From positions 1 to 64,000 of the forward strand of contig NZ_JAQAGZ010000009.1 of NCBI RefSeq assembly GCF_027533625.1: a stretch of 64,000 bases of DNA. Direction: 5' to 3'. The stretch is from Paenibacillus gyeongsangnamensis. Its GTDB lineage: Bacteria; Bacillota; Bacilli; Paenibacillales; NBRC-103111. How positions within the stretch are numbered: the stretch's first letter is position 1; the number at the start of each line of letters is the position of its first letter. Below the pieces are notes generated by a model. The model was not told where the DNA came from, made no database searches, and was given only the letters and a program-made list of their open reading frames with translations. Below are positions 35,719 through 44,858 of this stretch, in pieces. Both the position numbers and the translations under genes were made by a program.

Positions 35719-36912
35719 ATGTGGATGCATTACAAGGTTGTCATTGTTGGTGGGGGAAGTGGCGGGATTAGTGTGGCTGCTCGACTGTTACGCGAAGCGC
35801 GCTGGCTTTCCGGCCAAGTTGCGATTGTTGATCCGGCCACAAAACATTATTATCAACCGCTTTGGACATTGGTCGGCGGCGGGGCTGTCGCTCGTGAAGT
35901 AACGGAGCGCGAAGAGGCTTCTGTCATTCCTGAAGGTGCTGTATGGATTCAAGAGGCTGTGAAGGAGTTCAAGCCGGAAGAAAATCAAGTGGTGACTAGC
36001 TCCGAAAAGTGGATTTCGTACGACTATCTCGTCGTTGCTGCGGGCATTCAGATTGATTGGGACAAGATTAAAGGTCTGAGAGAATCGATTGGCAAAGACG
36101 GAGTGTGCAGTAACTACTCGTATGATTACGTTAATAGTACATGGGAGAGCTTGCGTAACTTCAAAGGCGGAAATGCGATTTTCACTGCTCCAAACACACC
36201 GATTAAATGCGGCGGCGCGCCGCAAAAGATCATGTATCTTGCGGATGATTATTTGCGCAAGTCGAAGGTTCGCGACAAATCCAATGTGATGTTTGTTTCG
36301 GGCGGCACCGTAATATTTGGCGTCAAGAAATACGCTGATTCTCTAAATAAGGTGATTGCCCGTAAAGAAATTGAAACGCGCTTCAAACACAATCTGGTTG
36401 AGATTCGCGGAAAAGAAAAGGTAGCTGTATTTGAAGATCTGGATAGCAAACAGCGAGTGGAGATACGGTATGAAATGATTCACGTGGTACCGCCGATGAG
36501 CGCTCCGGACTTCATCAAGACAAGCCCCCTTGCTAATGCGGATGGTTGGGTCGACGTTGACAAATTTACGTTGCAGCACAATCGGTTCGCGAATGTGTTT
36601 GGAATCGGGGATTGCACGAGTCTGCCGACTTCGAAAACGGGTGCGGCCATTCGTAAACAAGCGCCGGTGGTCGTGGCTAATTTACTCAGTATGCTGCATA
36701 CGCAACCCGTCGTGAAACAGTACAACGGCTATACTTCATGCCCTTTGGTAACAGGTTACGGTAGTCTCATTCTCGCCGAATTTGACTACAGCAACACGCC
36801 GGACGAGTCGTTTCCAGTTGACCAAGGGAAAGAGCGGAGGAGCATGTATTTGTTGAAAAAGGATTTGCTGCCTGTCATCTACTGGGATGGAATGTTGAAG
36901 GGCCTGATGTAA
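35719..36912 (+). CDS. sqr: sulfide:quinone oxidoreductase
   Basis: 397 residues. FAD-binding start VVIVGGGSGGISVAARLLR, then NTPIKCGGAPQKIMYLADDY with a redox Cys (about residue 161), GIGDCTSLPTSKTGAAIRKQ with the FAD-associated C-terminal motif, and a second redox-type Cys in YTSCPLVTGYG. It oxidises sulfide to sulfane sulfur and passes electrons to the membrane quinone. This resembles the SQR type found with persulfide dioxygenases. GGAGTG lies before the tandem ATGs at 35719 and 35725. First gene of an operon with DUF1641 and cstB. Confidence 0.93.
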   Translation: MWMHYKVVIVGGGSGGISVAARLLREARWLSGQVAIVDPATKHYYQPLWTLVGGGAVAREVTEREEASVIPEGAVWIQEAVKEFKPEENQVVTSSEKWISYDYLVVAAGIQIDWDKIKGLRESIGKDGVCSNYSYDYVNSTWESLRNFKGGNAIFTAPNTPIKCGGAPQKIMYLADDYLRKSKVRDKSNVMFVSGGTVIFGVKKYADSLNKVIARKEIETRFKHNLVEIRGKEKVAVFEDLDSKQRVEIRYEMIHVVPPMSAPDFIKTSPLANADGWVDVDKFTLQHNRFANVFGIGDCTSLPTSKTGAAIRKQAPVVVANLLSMLHTQPVVKQYNGYTSCPLVTGYGSLILAEFDYSNTPDESFPVDQGKERRSMYLLKKDLLPVIYWDGMLKGLM

Positions 36913-36945
36913 GCGGTTTTTAGCCTTTGGAAAGGAGGATATTTC

Positions 36946-37545
36946 ATGTCGAGTGAACAAAGCGTGACGAAGCCAAATTTAGATCCGCTTGTAGTCATGT
37001 TGTCTAAACCGGAGATCCAGTCTAACATCGTGAATGCGCTGGAGAAATTACCGGATTTCCTGGAAAAGTATGACGCGTTGGACCGCATGTTGACGTTTGC
37101 CAATGAAGTGATCAAAGATAAGGCGTCAATGGATTACCTGCTTGGCAGCTTGAAAGGCGAGCTACCTCCTGTGCAACTAGGCAGGGAAACGCTCGAATCA
37201 GCTGTGTTGCTTCTCGACAAGCTGCCTAAAATCGCCAAGTACGTTCAGGCGATGGTACGAGTGTGTGATATGGCCGAAGCGATGGCCGCCGACAAGCAAT
37301 CTGTCGAATATTTGGTCAATGGCGCAAAACAGATGGTGGAACCCTGGAACTTGAAAGTCCGTGAGGGTTTGTCAATCGTACAAGAAGCAAAAAAAAGGGC
37401 GTCGAACGATACGTCGTCAGTAACAGTGTTTTCGCTTTTAAAACTTTTGAAGGATCCTTCTGTGCAGAAAGGACTTCATCTGATAAAGGCCTTCTTGGCC
37501 ATCCTTGAGGAGCGAGAAGCGCGGGATCGGGTATCTAAGGAATAA
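36946..37545 (+). CDS. DUF1641 protein (SQR partner)
   Basis: 199 residues, helical. The central block (about 85-140, KLPKIAKYVQAMVRVCDMAE) fits DUF1641, whose genes very often follow SQR or formate dehydrogenase genes. No enzyme motif is visible; a role as an accessory or membrane-docking protein for SQR is inferred from the neighbourhood. AAAGGAGG precedes the ATG. Confidence 0.8.
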   Translation: MSSEQSVTKPNLDPLVVMLSKPEIQSNIVNALEKLPDFLEKYDALDRMLTFANEVIKDKASMDYLLGSLKGELPPVQLGRETLESAVLLLDKLPKIAKYVQAMVRVCDMAEAMAADKQSVEYLVNGAKQMVEPWNLKVREGLSIVQEAKKRASNDTSSVTVFSLLKLLKDPSVQKGLHLIKAFLAILEEREARDRVSKE

Positions 37546-37574
37546 CAACTCAATTATGATCGGAGTGGGAAAAG

Positions 37575-38969
37575 ATGCTGTTGAAGTATTTTTACAATGA
37601 AAAGTTAGCGCACGCTTCATACCTGATTGGCTGTCAGGCTACAGGAGAGGCCATTGTCATTGACCCAGCACGTGATATTACACCCTATATTGAGTCAGCA
37701 AAAAAAGAGGGAGTCCGCATTGTTGCCGCTACTGAAACGCATATTCATGCTGATTTTGTCTCTGGAGCAAGAGAGTTGGCTGCTAACATTGGAGCAATAT
37801 TGTATCTATCTGATGAGGGAGGAGAGGGGTGGAAATATGAGTTTGTTGATCAGTATCCCTCACGTAAATTAAAGGATGGCGATAAATTTAATATTGGTAA
37901 TATCCGAATTGAAGTAATGCATACCCCTGGTCATACGCCTGAACACATCTCGTTTTTGGTGACTGACGGTGGGGCCAATGCAGCTGCACCAATGGGGATT
38001 TTTACGGGTGATTTTGTGTTTGTCGGTGACGTTGGACGCCCGGATTTGCTTGAGAAAGCGGCGGGTGAACAAGGTACGTCTGACGTTTTGGCAAGACAGA
38101 TGTTTCAATCCCTACAAAAGTTCAAGAAGCTCCCTGACTTCATCCAAGTACTCCCGGCGCACGGTGCGGGCAGCGCGTGTGGCAAGGCGCTGGGTGCCGT
38201 ACCATCGAGCACCGTTGGCTATGAAAAAATGGTAAATTGGGCGCTGCAATATGACAATGAAGATCATTTTGTTGAAGCGTTGCTGAAGGGACAACCGGAG
38301 GCACCTAAGTACTTTGCGATGATGAAAAAACTTAACAAGGTAGGCCCGGCTTTGTTGTCTGATGTTAACCAACCCGTTAACACTCCTATGGATGCACAGT
38401 TGGTGCTCGATTGGTCAAAACAGGGGATTGTGGTAGACACAAGACCGTCAAAACCTTTTTCAGAACGTCATATCGCCGGTACGCTGAACATTCCGTTCAA
38501 TAAATCGTTCGTTAATTGGGCAGGTTGGTTGCTTGCATACGATGCACCAATCTATCTCTTGACGTCTAATAAACACGTCTCAGAGGTCACAATGGCGTTA
38601 CAGTCAATTGGACTAGACAAGGTAGCCGCTACGATGGATCCAAATGTGGTCGATATACCCGGAGTGAATGTTCAGTCTTATGACAATGTCACCTGCGAAG
38701 TTGGCCGAGAAGCAATAGAACGCGGAGATGTGTACGTACTAGACGTCCGGAATGCGAATGAATGGGAAGAAGGACACATGCCCGAGGCCCAGCATATCAT
38801 GCTTGGGCACTTGCCAGATCGTGTGAAAAATTTGCCAACAGACAAACCAATTCTGGTACATTGTAAGAGTGGCGGACGCTCCGCGATTGCTGCTAGCATA
38901 CTCCAGGCGAACGGCAATCAAAAGGTAGTTAACTTACTTGGCGGCTATGACGAATGGATTAGAAAATAG
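37575..38969 (+). CDS. cstB: CstB-type persulfide dioxygenase-rhodanese fusion
   Basis: 464 residues in three parts. The metallo-beta-lactamase dioxygenase (1-240) has the iron motif ETHIHADFVSGA and HTPGHTPEHIS. A degenerate rhodanese (about 270-350) has no Cys in its loop (LLTSNKHV). The C-terminal rhodanese has the active loop LVHCKSGGRS. Cys20 and the Cys in GSACGKAL match the extra cysteines of S. aureus CstB. CstB turns persulfides into thiosulfate or sulfite. Together with sqr this removes toxic sulfide. The start has GGAGTGGG. Confidence 0.92.
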   Translation: MLLKYFYNEKLAHASYLIGCQATGEAIVIDPARDITPYIESAKKEGVRIVAATETHIHADFVSGARELAANIGAILYLSDEGGEGWKYEFVDQYPSRKLKDGDKFNIGNIRIEVMHTPGHTPEHISFLVTDGGANAAAPMGIFTGDFVFVGDVGRPDLLEKAAGEQGTSDVLARQMFQSLQKFKKLPDFIQVLPAHGAGSACGKALGAVPSSTVGYEKMVNWALQYDNEDHFVEALLKGQPEAPKYFAMMKKLNKVGPALLSDVNQPVNTPMDAQLVLDWSKQGIVVDTRPSKPFSERHIAGTLNIPFNKSFVNWAGWLLAYDAPIYLLTSNKHVSEVTMALQSIGLDKVAATMDPNVVDIPGVNVQSYDNVTCEVGREAIERGDVYVLDVRNANEWEEGHMPEAQHIMLGHLPDRVKNLPTDKPILVHCKSGGRSAIAASILQANGNQKVVNLLGGYDEWIRK

Positions 38970-39004
38970 GCGTCTGAAGATCAGCTATTAACACGATAAC
39001 CTGA

Positions 39005-39038
39005 ATGGTCGGCAGGTGAATGTGCACCTGTCGACCAT
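39005..39038 (+). terminator. hairpin after cstB
   Basis: ATGGTCGGCAGGTG (39005-39018) pairs with CACCTGTCGACCAT (39025-39038) with one G-U. The T run is weak (GTTTAAA). Confidence 0.6.
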
Positions 39039-39337
39039 GTTTAAAAGTAACAGTTCAATCTGGAGGATCTGCACACCGAACAAAAAACGCCGGATGATTT
39101 CACATCTAGCTCTTACTTTGATACATTGACCATGTTGAGTTGGGGATGCATCCCGTGAGCCTGTTCCTCAGGCCCACATCCATGGGAGTATCCTTTTCCT
39201 TTTCTTAATACGGTCATTATATTCAGCAACTCTTGGACAGGCAATCCCGTCAGCAATTGGGCATTATCTTTCAGCGGAAACACCAAGAGATGCTTCAAAG
39301 CAACCGGAAATTAATACGTTCACAACCATTGACTAGG

Positions 39338-39437
39338 AATGTAGATAAGAATTTCGGAACTGCGACATCATTTGGCATTAGAAGTATTCCCACATGGAAT
39401 TGTGTATAAACGGGAAAAATGGTCCAATACAATCAGA
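39338..39437 (+). pseudogene. thioredoxin remnant 1
   Basis: One frame reads NVDKNFGTATSFGIRSIPTW, the middle of a thioredoxin with the cis-Pro (SIPT), then breaks with stops (NCV*TGKMVQYNQ). The WCGPC part is absent. The flanking 39041-39337 shows only a weak 61-codon minus frame (39298-39113) that I cannot assign. Confidence 0.55.
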
Positions 39438-39511
39438 GGTTTGCAACATAGTGCTGAATTGCTTCAATGCTGAAAAAGCAACTGAAATGATGGTATTTTT
39501 TAGAAAAATAT

Positions 39512-39527
39512 ATACCCAATGGGGTAT
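39512..39527. promoter_or_regulatory. CstR-type operator upstream of tauE
   Basis: ATACCCAATGGGGTAT: G/C-tract dyad of the ATACCC-N4-GGGTAT type, 62 bases before the transporter start. Same type as the sites beside the cstR gene. Confidence 0.65.
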
Positions 39528-39589
39528 TTAACATAAAGGCATTTGAGAAACATATACCACCTCAGAAATTATAGAAAGGCAGGAGCGAA

Positions 39590-40369
39590 ATGGATTTGGC
39601 GTGGATATTGACCATTTTCGTGATCGGCTTCCTAGGCTCATTTATTTCGGGGATGGTGGGAATCGGCGGATCGATCATTAACTATCCGATGCTGCTGTTT
39701 ATTCCCCCGCTTCTCGGTTTCTCGGCATTTTCTGCACAGGAAGTGTCAGCGATAAGTGCGGTTCAGGTGTTCTTCGCGAGCATGATGGGCATGCTTGTCT
39801 TCCGCAAGGGCGGACTGCTGCACAAACAGCTCGTACTCTATATGGGCATCTCCATCATCATCGGGAGTTTCCTGGGCAGTTTCATATCGAACTCCCTTCC
39901 AAGTGCGGCGATCAATCTGGTCTATGCAGTACTCGCGCTCATTGCCGCCGTAATGATGTTTTTGCCCAAGAAGGGCCTTGAGGGGCAGGATGCCAGTAAG
40001 GTTACCTTCAACAAACCGTTGGCGGTTGTTCTTGCGCTGATCATCGGTACGGTGTCGGGGATTGTAGGCGCAGCGGGTGCTTTCATCACTGTGCCGGTCA
40101 TGCTTGTTGTGCTTAAGATTCCGACAAGAATAGCGATTGCCTCGTCCTTAGCCATAACATTCATATCCTCGATAGGTTCGACGGCAGGAAAGCTGATGGG
40201 CGGACATATGATTCTTATTCCTTCCGTTACCTTAGTTGTAGCGAGCTTGATCGCCTCGCCTATGGGGGCAAAGTTAAGCAAAAAAATGAACACTAAAATC
40301 CTTCAATGGATTTTGGCTGTACTGATCACCGTAACAGTAATTAAAATCTGGATGTCCATTTTATTCTAA
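39590..40369 (+). CDS. tauE: TauE/SafE-family sulfite/organosulfonate exporter
   Basis: 259 residues, about eight membrane helices. It starts with the first TauE repeat FLGSFISGMVGIGGSIINYPML and has the second at ALIIGTVSGIVGAAGAFITVPVMLV, the paired motifs of the TauE/SafE family. In the S. aureus cst locus a TauE protein is encoded beside the persulfide enzymes and is thought to move sulfite or a related anion. AGGCAGGAG precedes the ATG; a CstR-like operator lies upstream. The 3' quarter is duplicated at 49902-50093. Confidence 0.9.
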   Translation: MDLAWILTIFVIGFLGSFISGMVGIGGSIINYPMLLFIPPLLGFSAFSAQEVSAISAVQVFFASMMGMLVFRKGGLLHKQLVLYMGISIIIGSFLGSFISNSLPSAAINLVYAVLALIAAVMMFLPKKGLEGQDASKVTFNKPLAVVLALIIGTVSGIVGAAGAFITVPVMLVVLKIPTRIAIASSLAITFISSIGSTAGKLMGGHMILIPSVTLVVASLIASPMGAKLSKKMNTKILQWILAVLITVTVIKIWMSILF

Positions 40370-41037
40370 GAGAGGAATGCAGAGTGACAAATCAGGTTCA
40401 ATTGAAAGGTACGACTGAAGACGAGCAGGTCTGCTCGTGCTGCTCTGGCGGGATGTCCAAATGGTCCGGAGATCTTTCGGTAGGTTTGACGCTTACGGAT
40501 TTGGCGTGTATTCTATCGGTCTCAAGGACTGCTTTGTATATTTTACACCCTCTATGGTTCAATAACAGGACGTCCCTGTATAGATTCTGACGCTTTACTA
40601 GGAGTGTACTTCAAGTTTCTACCACACAGACCACTCACAGCGCTCTCACGGCAACAAGATCGTGACTTCTTGGTCATTGGAGCATCGCCAACAGTCATCG
40701 TACCAGTGTGATTCACAGTTCTCGTTCTCACTTTAGGTATTTTTCGTGCCCCAAACGATGAAACAGAAAAAGGAGGCTGCCCCCTTAGCGAGTTTCACTG
40801 CTTTTAGGACAGCCCTGGTTAAATTTTTATATAAGAAATTTATGGGTAAATCGTGAGTAAATTTTGAACAGACAGCTCGAAATAAATCGACAAATCTATG
40901 AACTTCGATGATTATTCAGCCAACACCTGATAACATATACATATAGGGGTATGGGTTATATGGAGGTGGTTGGTAAAAATCTGAATTTGATATTTTTCAG
41001 AATGAAGCTGTAATGCTACAAACAGGAGATGAAAGAC
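40370..41037 (+). other. gene-poor stretch with coding remnants
   Basis: A 68-codon frame (40384-40590) contains GGMSKWSGDLS, close to the rhodanese C-terminus GGMTEWSGDIE encoded near 50400, then loses similarity; a shifted frame reads FGVYSIGLKDCFVYF. I read this as scrambled remnants, not a gene. An ATACATATAGGGGTAT half-conserved operator lies at 40937-40952. Otherwise no feature is seen. Confidence 0.4.
40937..40952. promoter_or_regulatory. degenerate CstR-type site upstream of qoxA
   Basis: ATACATATAGGGGTAT keeps the right arm (GGGGTAT) and the outer ATAC of the motif, 85 bases before qoxA. It may place the oxidase under the same control. Weak. Confidence 0.35.
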
Positions 41038-41940
41038 ATGGAGAGAAAGCATCTTAAACTATTAGGAATATTTTTCCTAATTGGAATAATTGCGTTACTT
41101 AGTACTGGTTGCAGCAATAAATTTATTGTACTTGACCCTAAAGGTCCAGTTGGACAAACAGAATATCATTTAATTGTTCTTTCAACCATTTTAGTGGCGA
41201 TTGTTATTATTCCGGTTCTAGCGATACTTTTCTATATTGTATATCGCTTTCGGGATAAACCTGGTAATAAAGCTCCATTTTCGCCAGAATGGGCAGATAG
41301 CAAGATTCTTGAAGTCATATGGTGGGGGATTCCAATTGTTATCATTGGTGTTCTTGGTTTCTATACCGCAAGAGATACCTTTGCTTTAACGAAGTCCCCT
41401 GTCAAAGATACAAAGCCAATTACAATTCAAGTTACATCGTTAGATTGGAAATGGCTTTTCCAATATCCTGATCAGAAAATTGCTACAGTCAATTATGTAG
41501 AAATACCAGCAGGTATACCGGTTCAATTTGTCCTAACAGCGGATGCACCAATGAATTCATTCTGGATTCCTCAATTAGGCGGTCAAGAATACACTATGCC
41601 TGGGATGGCAATGCGTCTTTGGTTGCAGGCAGATCAACCAGGTGAGTATTATGGCACAGGCGCTAACTTTACCGGAAAAGGATTTGCACATATGCAATTC
41701 CAAATGGTTGCAAAACAACAGTCTGAATTTGAAAGTTGGGTCAAGCAAGTAAAAAACACAGCATCACCATTAACGAAGGATGGATATGAAGAATTGGCGA
41801 AACCGGGTCTTGCTGATAAAACATCTTATTCCTCATATCCTGACGGTCTTTTTGAAGAAACAGTAAATAAAAACGGTGGACAGTATATGCAGCATAGTGG
41901 CAAAGATCATGATATGCAAACGATGAAAATGGAACCGTAA
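41038..41940 (+). CDS. qoxA: quinol oxidase subunit II (QoxA/CyoA type)
   Basis: 300 residues from the ATG at 41038, nine bases after GGAG; the ATG at 41029 touches the ribosome site. Lipoprotein signal with lipobox LSTGC (Cys25), two membrane helices (about 35-60 and 85-105), then an outside cupredoxin domain. The Cu-A ligands (C-x3-C) of cytochrome c oxidases are missing (WIPQLGGQEYTMPGM and WLQADQPGEY instead), so it takes electrons from quinol. First of the qoxABCD-ctaB operon. Confidence 0.93.
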   Translation: MERKHLKLLGIFFLIGIIALLSTGCSNKFIVLDPKGPVGQTEYHLIVLSTILVAIVIIPVLAILFYIVYRFRDKPGNKAPFSPEWADSKILEVIWWGIPIVIIGVLGFYTARDTFALTKSPVKDTKPITIQVTSLDWKWLFQYPDQKIATVNYVEIPAGIPVQFVLTADAPMNSFWIPQLGGQEYTMPGMAMRLWLQADQPGEYYGTGANFTGKGFAHMQFQMVAKQQSEFESWVKQVKNTASPLTKDGYEELAKPGLADKTSYSSYPDGLFEETVNKNGGQYMQHSGKDHDMQTMKMEP

Positions 41941-41960
41941 AGTTTAGGAGGGATGAAAAG

Positions 41961-43922
41961 ATGCTGGAACATATAAAGACATTTGCATCTCATTTTTTTG
42001 TAACAGGTGATCCGCTAATTTACGGAGCAGATGTTTCGATTGTATTAACAAGTTTAGCAATCGTTTTTGTCCTCACTTATTTTAAAAAGTGGGGATGGAT
42101 CTGGAAAGAATGGATAACGACTGTCGATCATAAAAAGATCGGTATCATGTATATGATTTCAACCTTACTGATGTTATTTCGCGGTGGAGTAGATGCGCTT
42201 TTAATGCGATTGCAGCTTGCTCTGCCAAATGTTCATTTCCTGCAGTCAGAACACTATAATGAAATTTTCACCACCCATGGAACAATCATGATCATATTTA
42301 TGGCAATGCCATTTATATTTGCGATGATGAACATCGTCGTTCCACTTCAGATCGGTGCAAGAGACGTTGCTTATCCTTTTCTTAATGCGGTAAGCTTTTG
42401 GATGTTTTTCTTAGGAGCAATGCTGTTCAATCTATCCTTTGTTATTGGAGGATCTCCTGATGCAGGATGGGTAAGTTATCCACCCTTATCCGAACTACCT
42501 TTTAGCCAAGGACCAGGTGAGAATTTTTATATTTGGGGAATCCAAATTTCCGGAATCGGCAGCTTGGCAACAGGTATTAACTTCTTGGTTACCATATTAA
42601 AAATGCGTACTAAGAGTATGAAACTCATGGAAATGCCGTTATTTACGTGGTCAATACTGGCAACTAACATTCTTATTATTTTTTCGTTTCCTGTACTAAC
42701 AGTTGCACTTGCACTTTTGTTTTTAGATCGTTTTGCCGGTATGCATTTCTTTACGATGACACATGGCGGGAATCCTATGATGTTTGTCAATCTGTTTTGG
42801 ATGTGGGGACATCCCGAGGTGTATATCGTAGTGCTTCCGGCTTTCGGTATTTTCTCCGAAATTGTAAGCACGTTCTCATCAAAAAAGATATTTGGTTATA
42901 AATCCATGGTCATTTCAATGATGCTTATTAGTGTACAGGCTTATTTCACTTGGGTACATCACTTCTTTACCATGGGCTCAGGTGCCGATGTCAATACGTT
43001 TTTTGCAATTTCTACAATGTTAATTGCGATTCCAACGGGGGTTAAAGTTTTTAATTGGTTATTTACCATGTACAGAGGTCGTATTCGATTAACTCAACCG
43101 ATGCTATGGACAATCGCTTTTATTCCAACTTTTGCAATTGGTGGCGCAACTGGTGTTATGTTGGCGGTTGCCCCGGCTGATTATCAGTATCACAATAGTT
43201 ATTTCTTGATTGCCCATTTCCACCAAGTATTGATCGGTGGTGTGGTATTTGGAATGCTAGCCGGAATGTATTATTGGTTCCCTAAAATGTTTGGTTTTAA
43301 GTTGGATGAACGATTGGGTAAATGGGCGTTCTGGTTATGGAATATTGGGTTCTATGTATGTTTCATGCCGCAATATGCATTAGGTTTTATGGGGATGACT
43401 CGTCGAGTGTATACCTATGGTTGGGACATGGGATGGGCGCCGTTAAACTTTATTTCCACCGTTGGTGCCTTCTTAATGGGAATCGGCTTCATCTTTCAAG
43501 TATGGCAAATTGCTTATAGCATTAAACACGGTGAACGTGATCTGACGGGTGACCCATGGAATGGGCGTACCTTGGAATGGTCCATACCATCGCCGGCACC
43601 TCTTTATAACTTTGCTATTCTCCCCGAAGTAAAGGGACAAGATGCATGGTTGTTGATCAAACAAGAACAGAAAAAAGACAGACTCATGAAAAAAAATTAT
43701 GAGCCCATTCACATGCCAAAAAACTCGGGAATTCCATTCATTATGGCAGTATTTTTCTTCATTGCAGGTTTTGGTTTTACCTTTGAATGGATTTGGATGG
43801 CTGTTATCGGTTTGATAGGAGTAGGTATTTCTTTGTTAGCTCGTTCTTTCCAATATGACACGGATTATTATATTCCGGTAGATGAGATTGAGCGTACAGA
43901 GAAATCATTGAGGAGGGCGTAA
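41961..43922 (+). CDS. qoxB: quinol oxidase subunit I (QoxB/CyoB type)
   Basis: 653 residues, about 14-15 membrane helices. Low-spin heme His106 in TTHGTIMI; CuB ligands His284 (with cross-linked Tyr288 in WGHPEVY) and His333-His334 in WVHHFF; high-spin heme His in IAHFHQVLIGG. It reduces oxygen to water and pumps protons. The length and the extra N-terminal and C-terminal helices match quinol oxidases. GGAGGG precedes the ATG. Confidence 0.96.
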   Translation: MLEHIKTFASHFFVTGDPLIYGADVSIVLTSLAIVFVLTYFKKWGWIWKEWITTVDHKKIGIMYMISTLLMLFRGGVDALLMRLQLALPNVHFLQSEHYNEIFTTHGTIMIIFMAMPFIFAMMNIVVPLQIGARDVAYPFLNAVSFWMFFLGAMLFNLSFVIGGSPDAGWVSYPPLSELPFSQGPGENFYIWGIQISGIGSLATGINFLVTILKMRTKSMKLMEMPLFTWSILATNILIIFSFPVLTVALALLFLDRFAGMHFFTMTHGGNPMMFVNLFWMWGHPEVYIVVLPAFGIFSEIVSTFSSKKIFGYKSMVISMMLISVQAYFTWVHHFFTMGSGADVNTFFAISTMLIAIPTGVKVFNWLFTMYRGRIRLTQPMLWTIAFIPTFAIGGATGVMLAVAPADYQYHNSYFLIAHFHQVLIGGVVFGMLAGMYYWFPKMFGFKLDERLGKWAFWLWNIGFYVCFMPQYALGFMGMTRRVYTYGWDMGWAPLNFISTVGAFLMGIGFIFQVWQIAYSIKHGERDLTGDPWNGRTLEWSIPSPAPLYNFAILPEVKGQDAWLLIKQEQKKDRLMKKNYEPIHMPKNSGIPFIMAVFFFIAGFGFTFEWIWMAVIGLIGVGISLLARSFQYDTDYYIPVDEIERTEKSLRRA

Positions 43923-44521
43923 TGATGGAACATGCTGTTTTGGAACATGATGCACATCATGAGGATCAAAATGCTTTAAAAATCCTTGGTTTTTGGATTT
44001 TTCTTGTAACGGATTGTCTCTTATTCGGCACGTTATTCGCTACGTACGTTGTTTTGCGCACGCATACGGACGGAGGACCAATTGGAAAGGAATTATTCGA
44101 GATCCCTGGCTTCATAACAGAAACATTTATTCTTTTAACAAGCAGCTTTACAAGTGGATTAGCCACAATCGCTCTAAAAAAAGGAAAGATCAAAAATTTG
44201 ATCAATTGGTTGGTTGTAACAGTGTTATTGGGCTTAGCGTTTGTAGGATTGGAAGTAAATGAGTTTACCAAAATGGCAATGGAAGGCGCAACGGCTTCAA
44301 GAAGTGCTTTTCTTTCTTCCTTTTTCACCTTAGTTGGCACGCACGGGTTACACGTTTCGATCGGATTAATTTGGATGATTGCCATTATGATTCAAATAAG
44401 ACGATACGGAATCACTGATGTCACAAGCCGAAAAGTATTCATCATCAGTCTTTATTGGCATTTCCTTGATGCCGTTTGGATTTTCCTCTTTACTGTTGTT
44501 TATTTAATGGGGGTGATATAA
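43922..44521 (+). CDS. qoxC: quinol oxidase subunit III (QoxC/CyoC type)
   Basis: 199 residues, five membrane helices typical of bacterial subunit III. Family marks: ILGFWIFLVTDCLLFGTLFATY, GLATIALKKG and LVGTHGLHVSIGLIW. The ATG overlaps the qoxB stop by one base with AGGAGG before it (a second ATG at 43925 is possible). It stabilises subunit I and supports proton uptake. Confidence 0.94.
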   Translation: MMEHAVLEHDAHHEDQNALKILGFWIFLVTDCLLFGTLFATYVVLRTHTDGGPIGKELFEIPGFITETFILLTSSFTSGLATIALKKGKIKNLINWLVVTVLLGLAFVGLEVNEFTKMAMEGATASRSAFLSSFFTLVGTHGLHVSIGLIWMIAIMIQIRRYGITDVTSRKVFIISLYWHFLDAVWIFLFTVVYLMGVI

Positions 44522-44827
44522 GTGGTGCATCAAGAGAAACATGATTCCACAAGATCGTATATTTTTGGTTTTATTTTATCCATCGTACTAACAATTATTC
44601 CATTGGTGCTTGGATTGAACCATATACTAAGCACGGTTCCACTTATCATTGCCATTTTAACCATGGCGATCTTACAATTTTTAGTCCAACTATTTTTCTT
44701 TATGCACATCAGGGAAAGTGAAAGGCCGGGCTATAATATCATGGCATTGGTCCTTGGCGTAATTTTTGTAATAACTATAGTAGCTAGCTCTGTTTGGATT
44801 ATGTCATTTAATTCGCAAGTACAATAA
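44522..44827 (+). CDS. qoxD: quinol oxidase subunit IV (QoxD/CyoD type)
   Basis: 101 residues with three membrane helices (SYIFGFILSIVLTIIPLVLG, LIIAILTMAILQFLVQLFFFMH, IMALVLGVIFVITIVASSVW), the COX4_pro pattern with the FMHI turn after helix 2. GTG start after GGGGGTGAT. Assembly subunit of the oxidase. Confidence 0.9.
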   Translation: MVHQEKHDSTRSYIFGFILSIVLTIIPLVLGLNHILSTVPLIIAILTMAILQFLVQLFFFMHIRESERPGYNIMALVLGVIFVITIVASSVWIMSFNSQVQ

Positions 44828-44858
44828 AAACTTAATTTTAGAAAGGAGCAGCGAGAAC

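Noticed and set aside
39113..39298. 61-codon minus frame before tauE
   Set aside because: Starts at TTG without a ribosome site and has no recognised homology; likely chance in a remnant-rich gap.
39438..39460. GGTTTGCAACATAGTGC as a possible right-hand IS6 terminal repeat
   Set aside because: It needs an insertion to fit the consensus and can be explained as part of the thioredoxin remnant.
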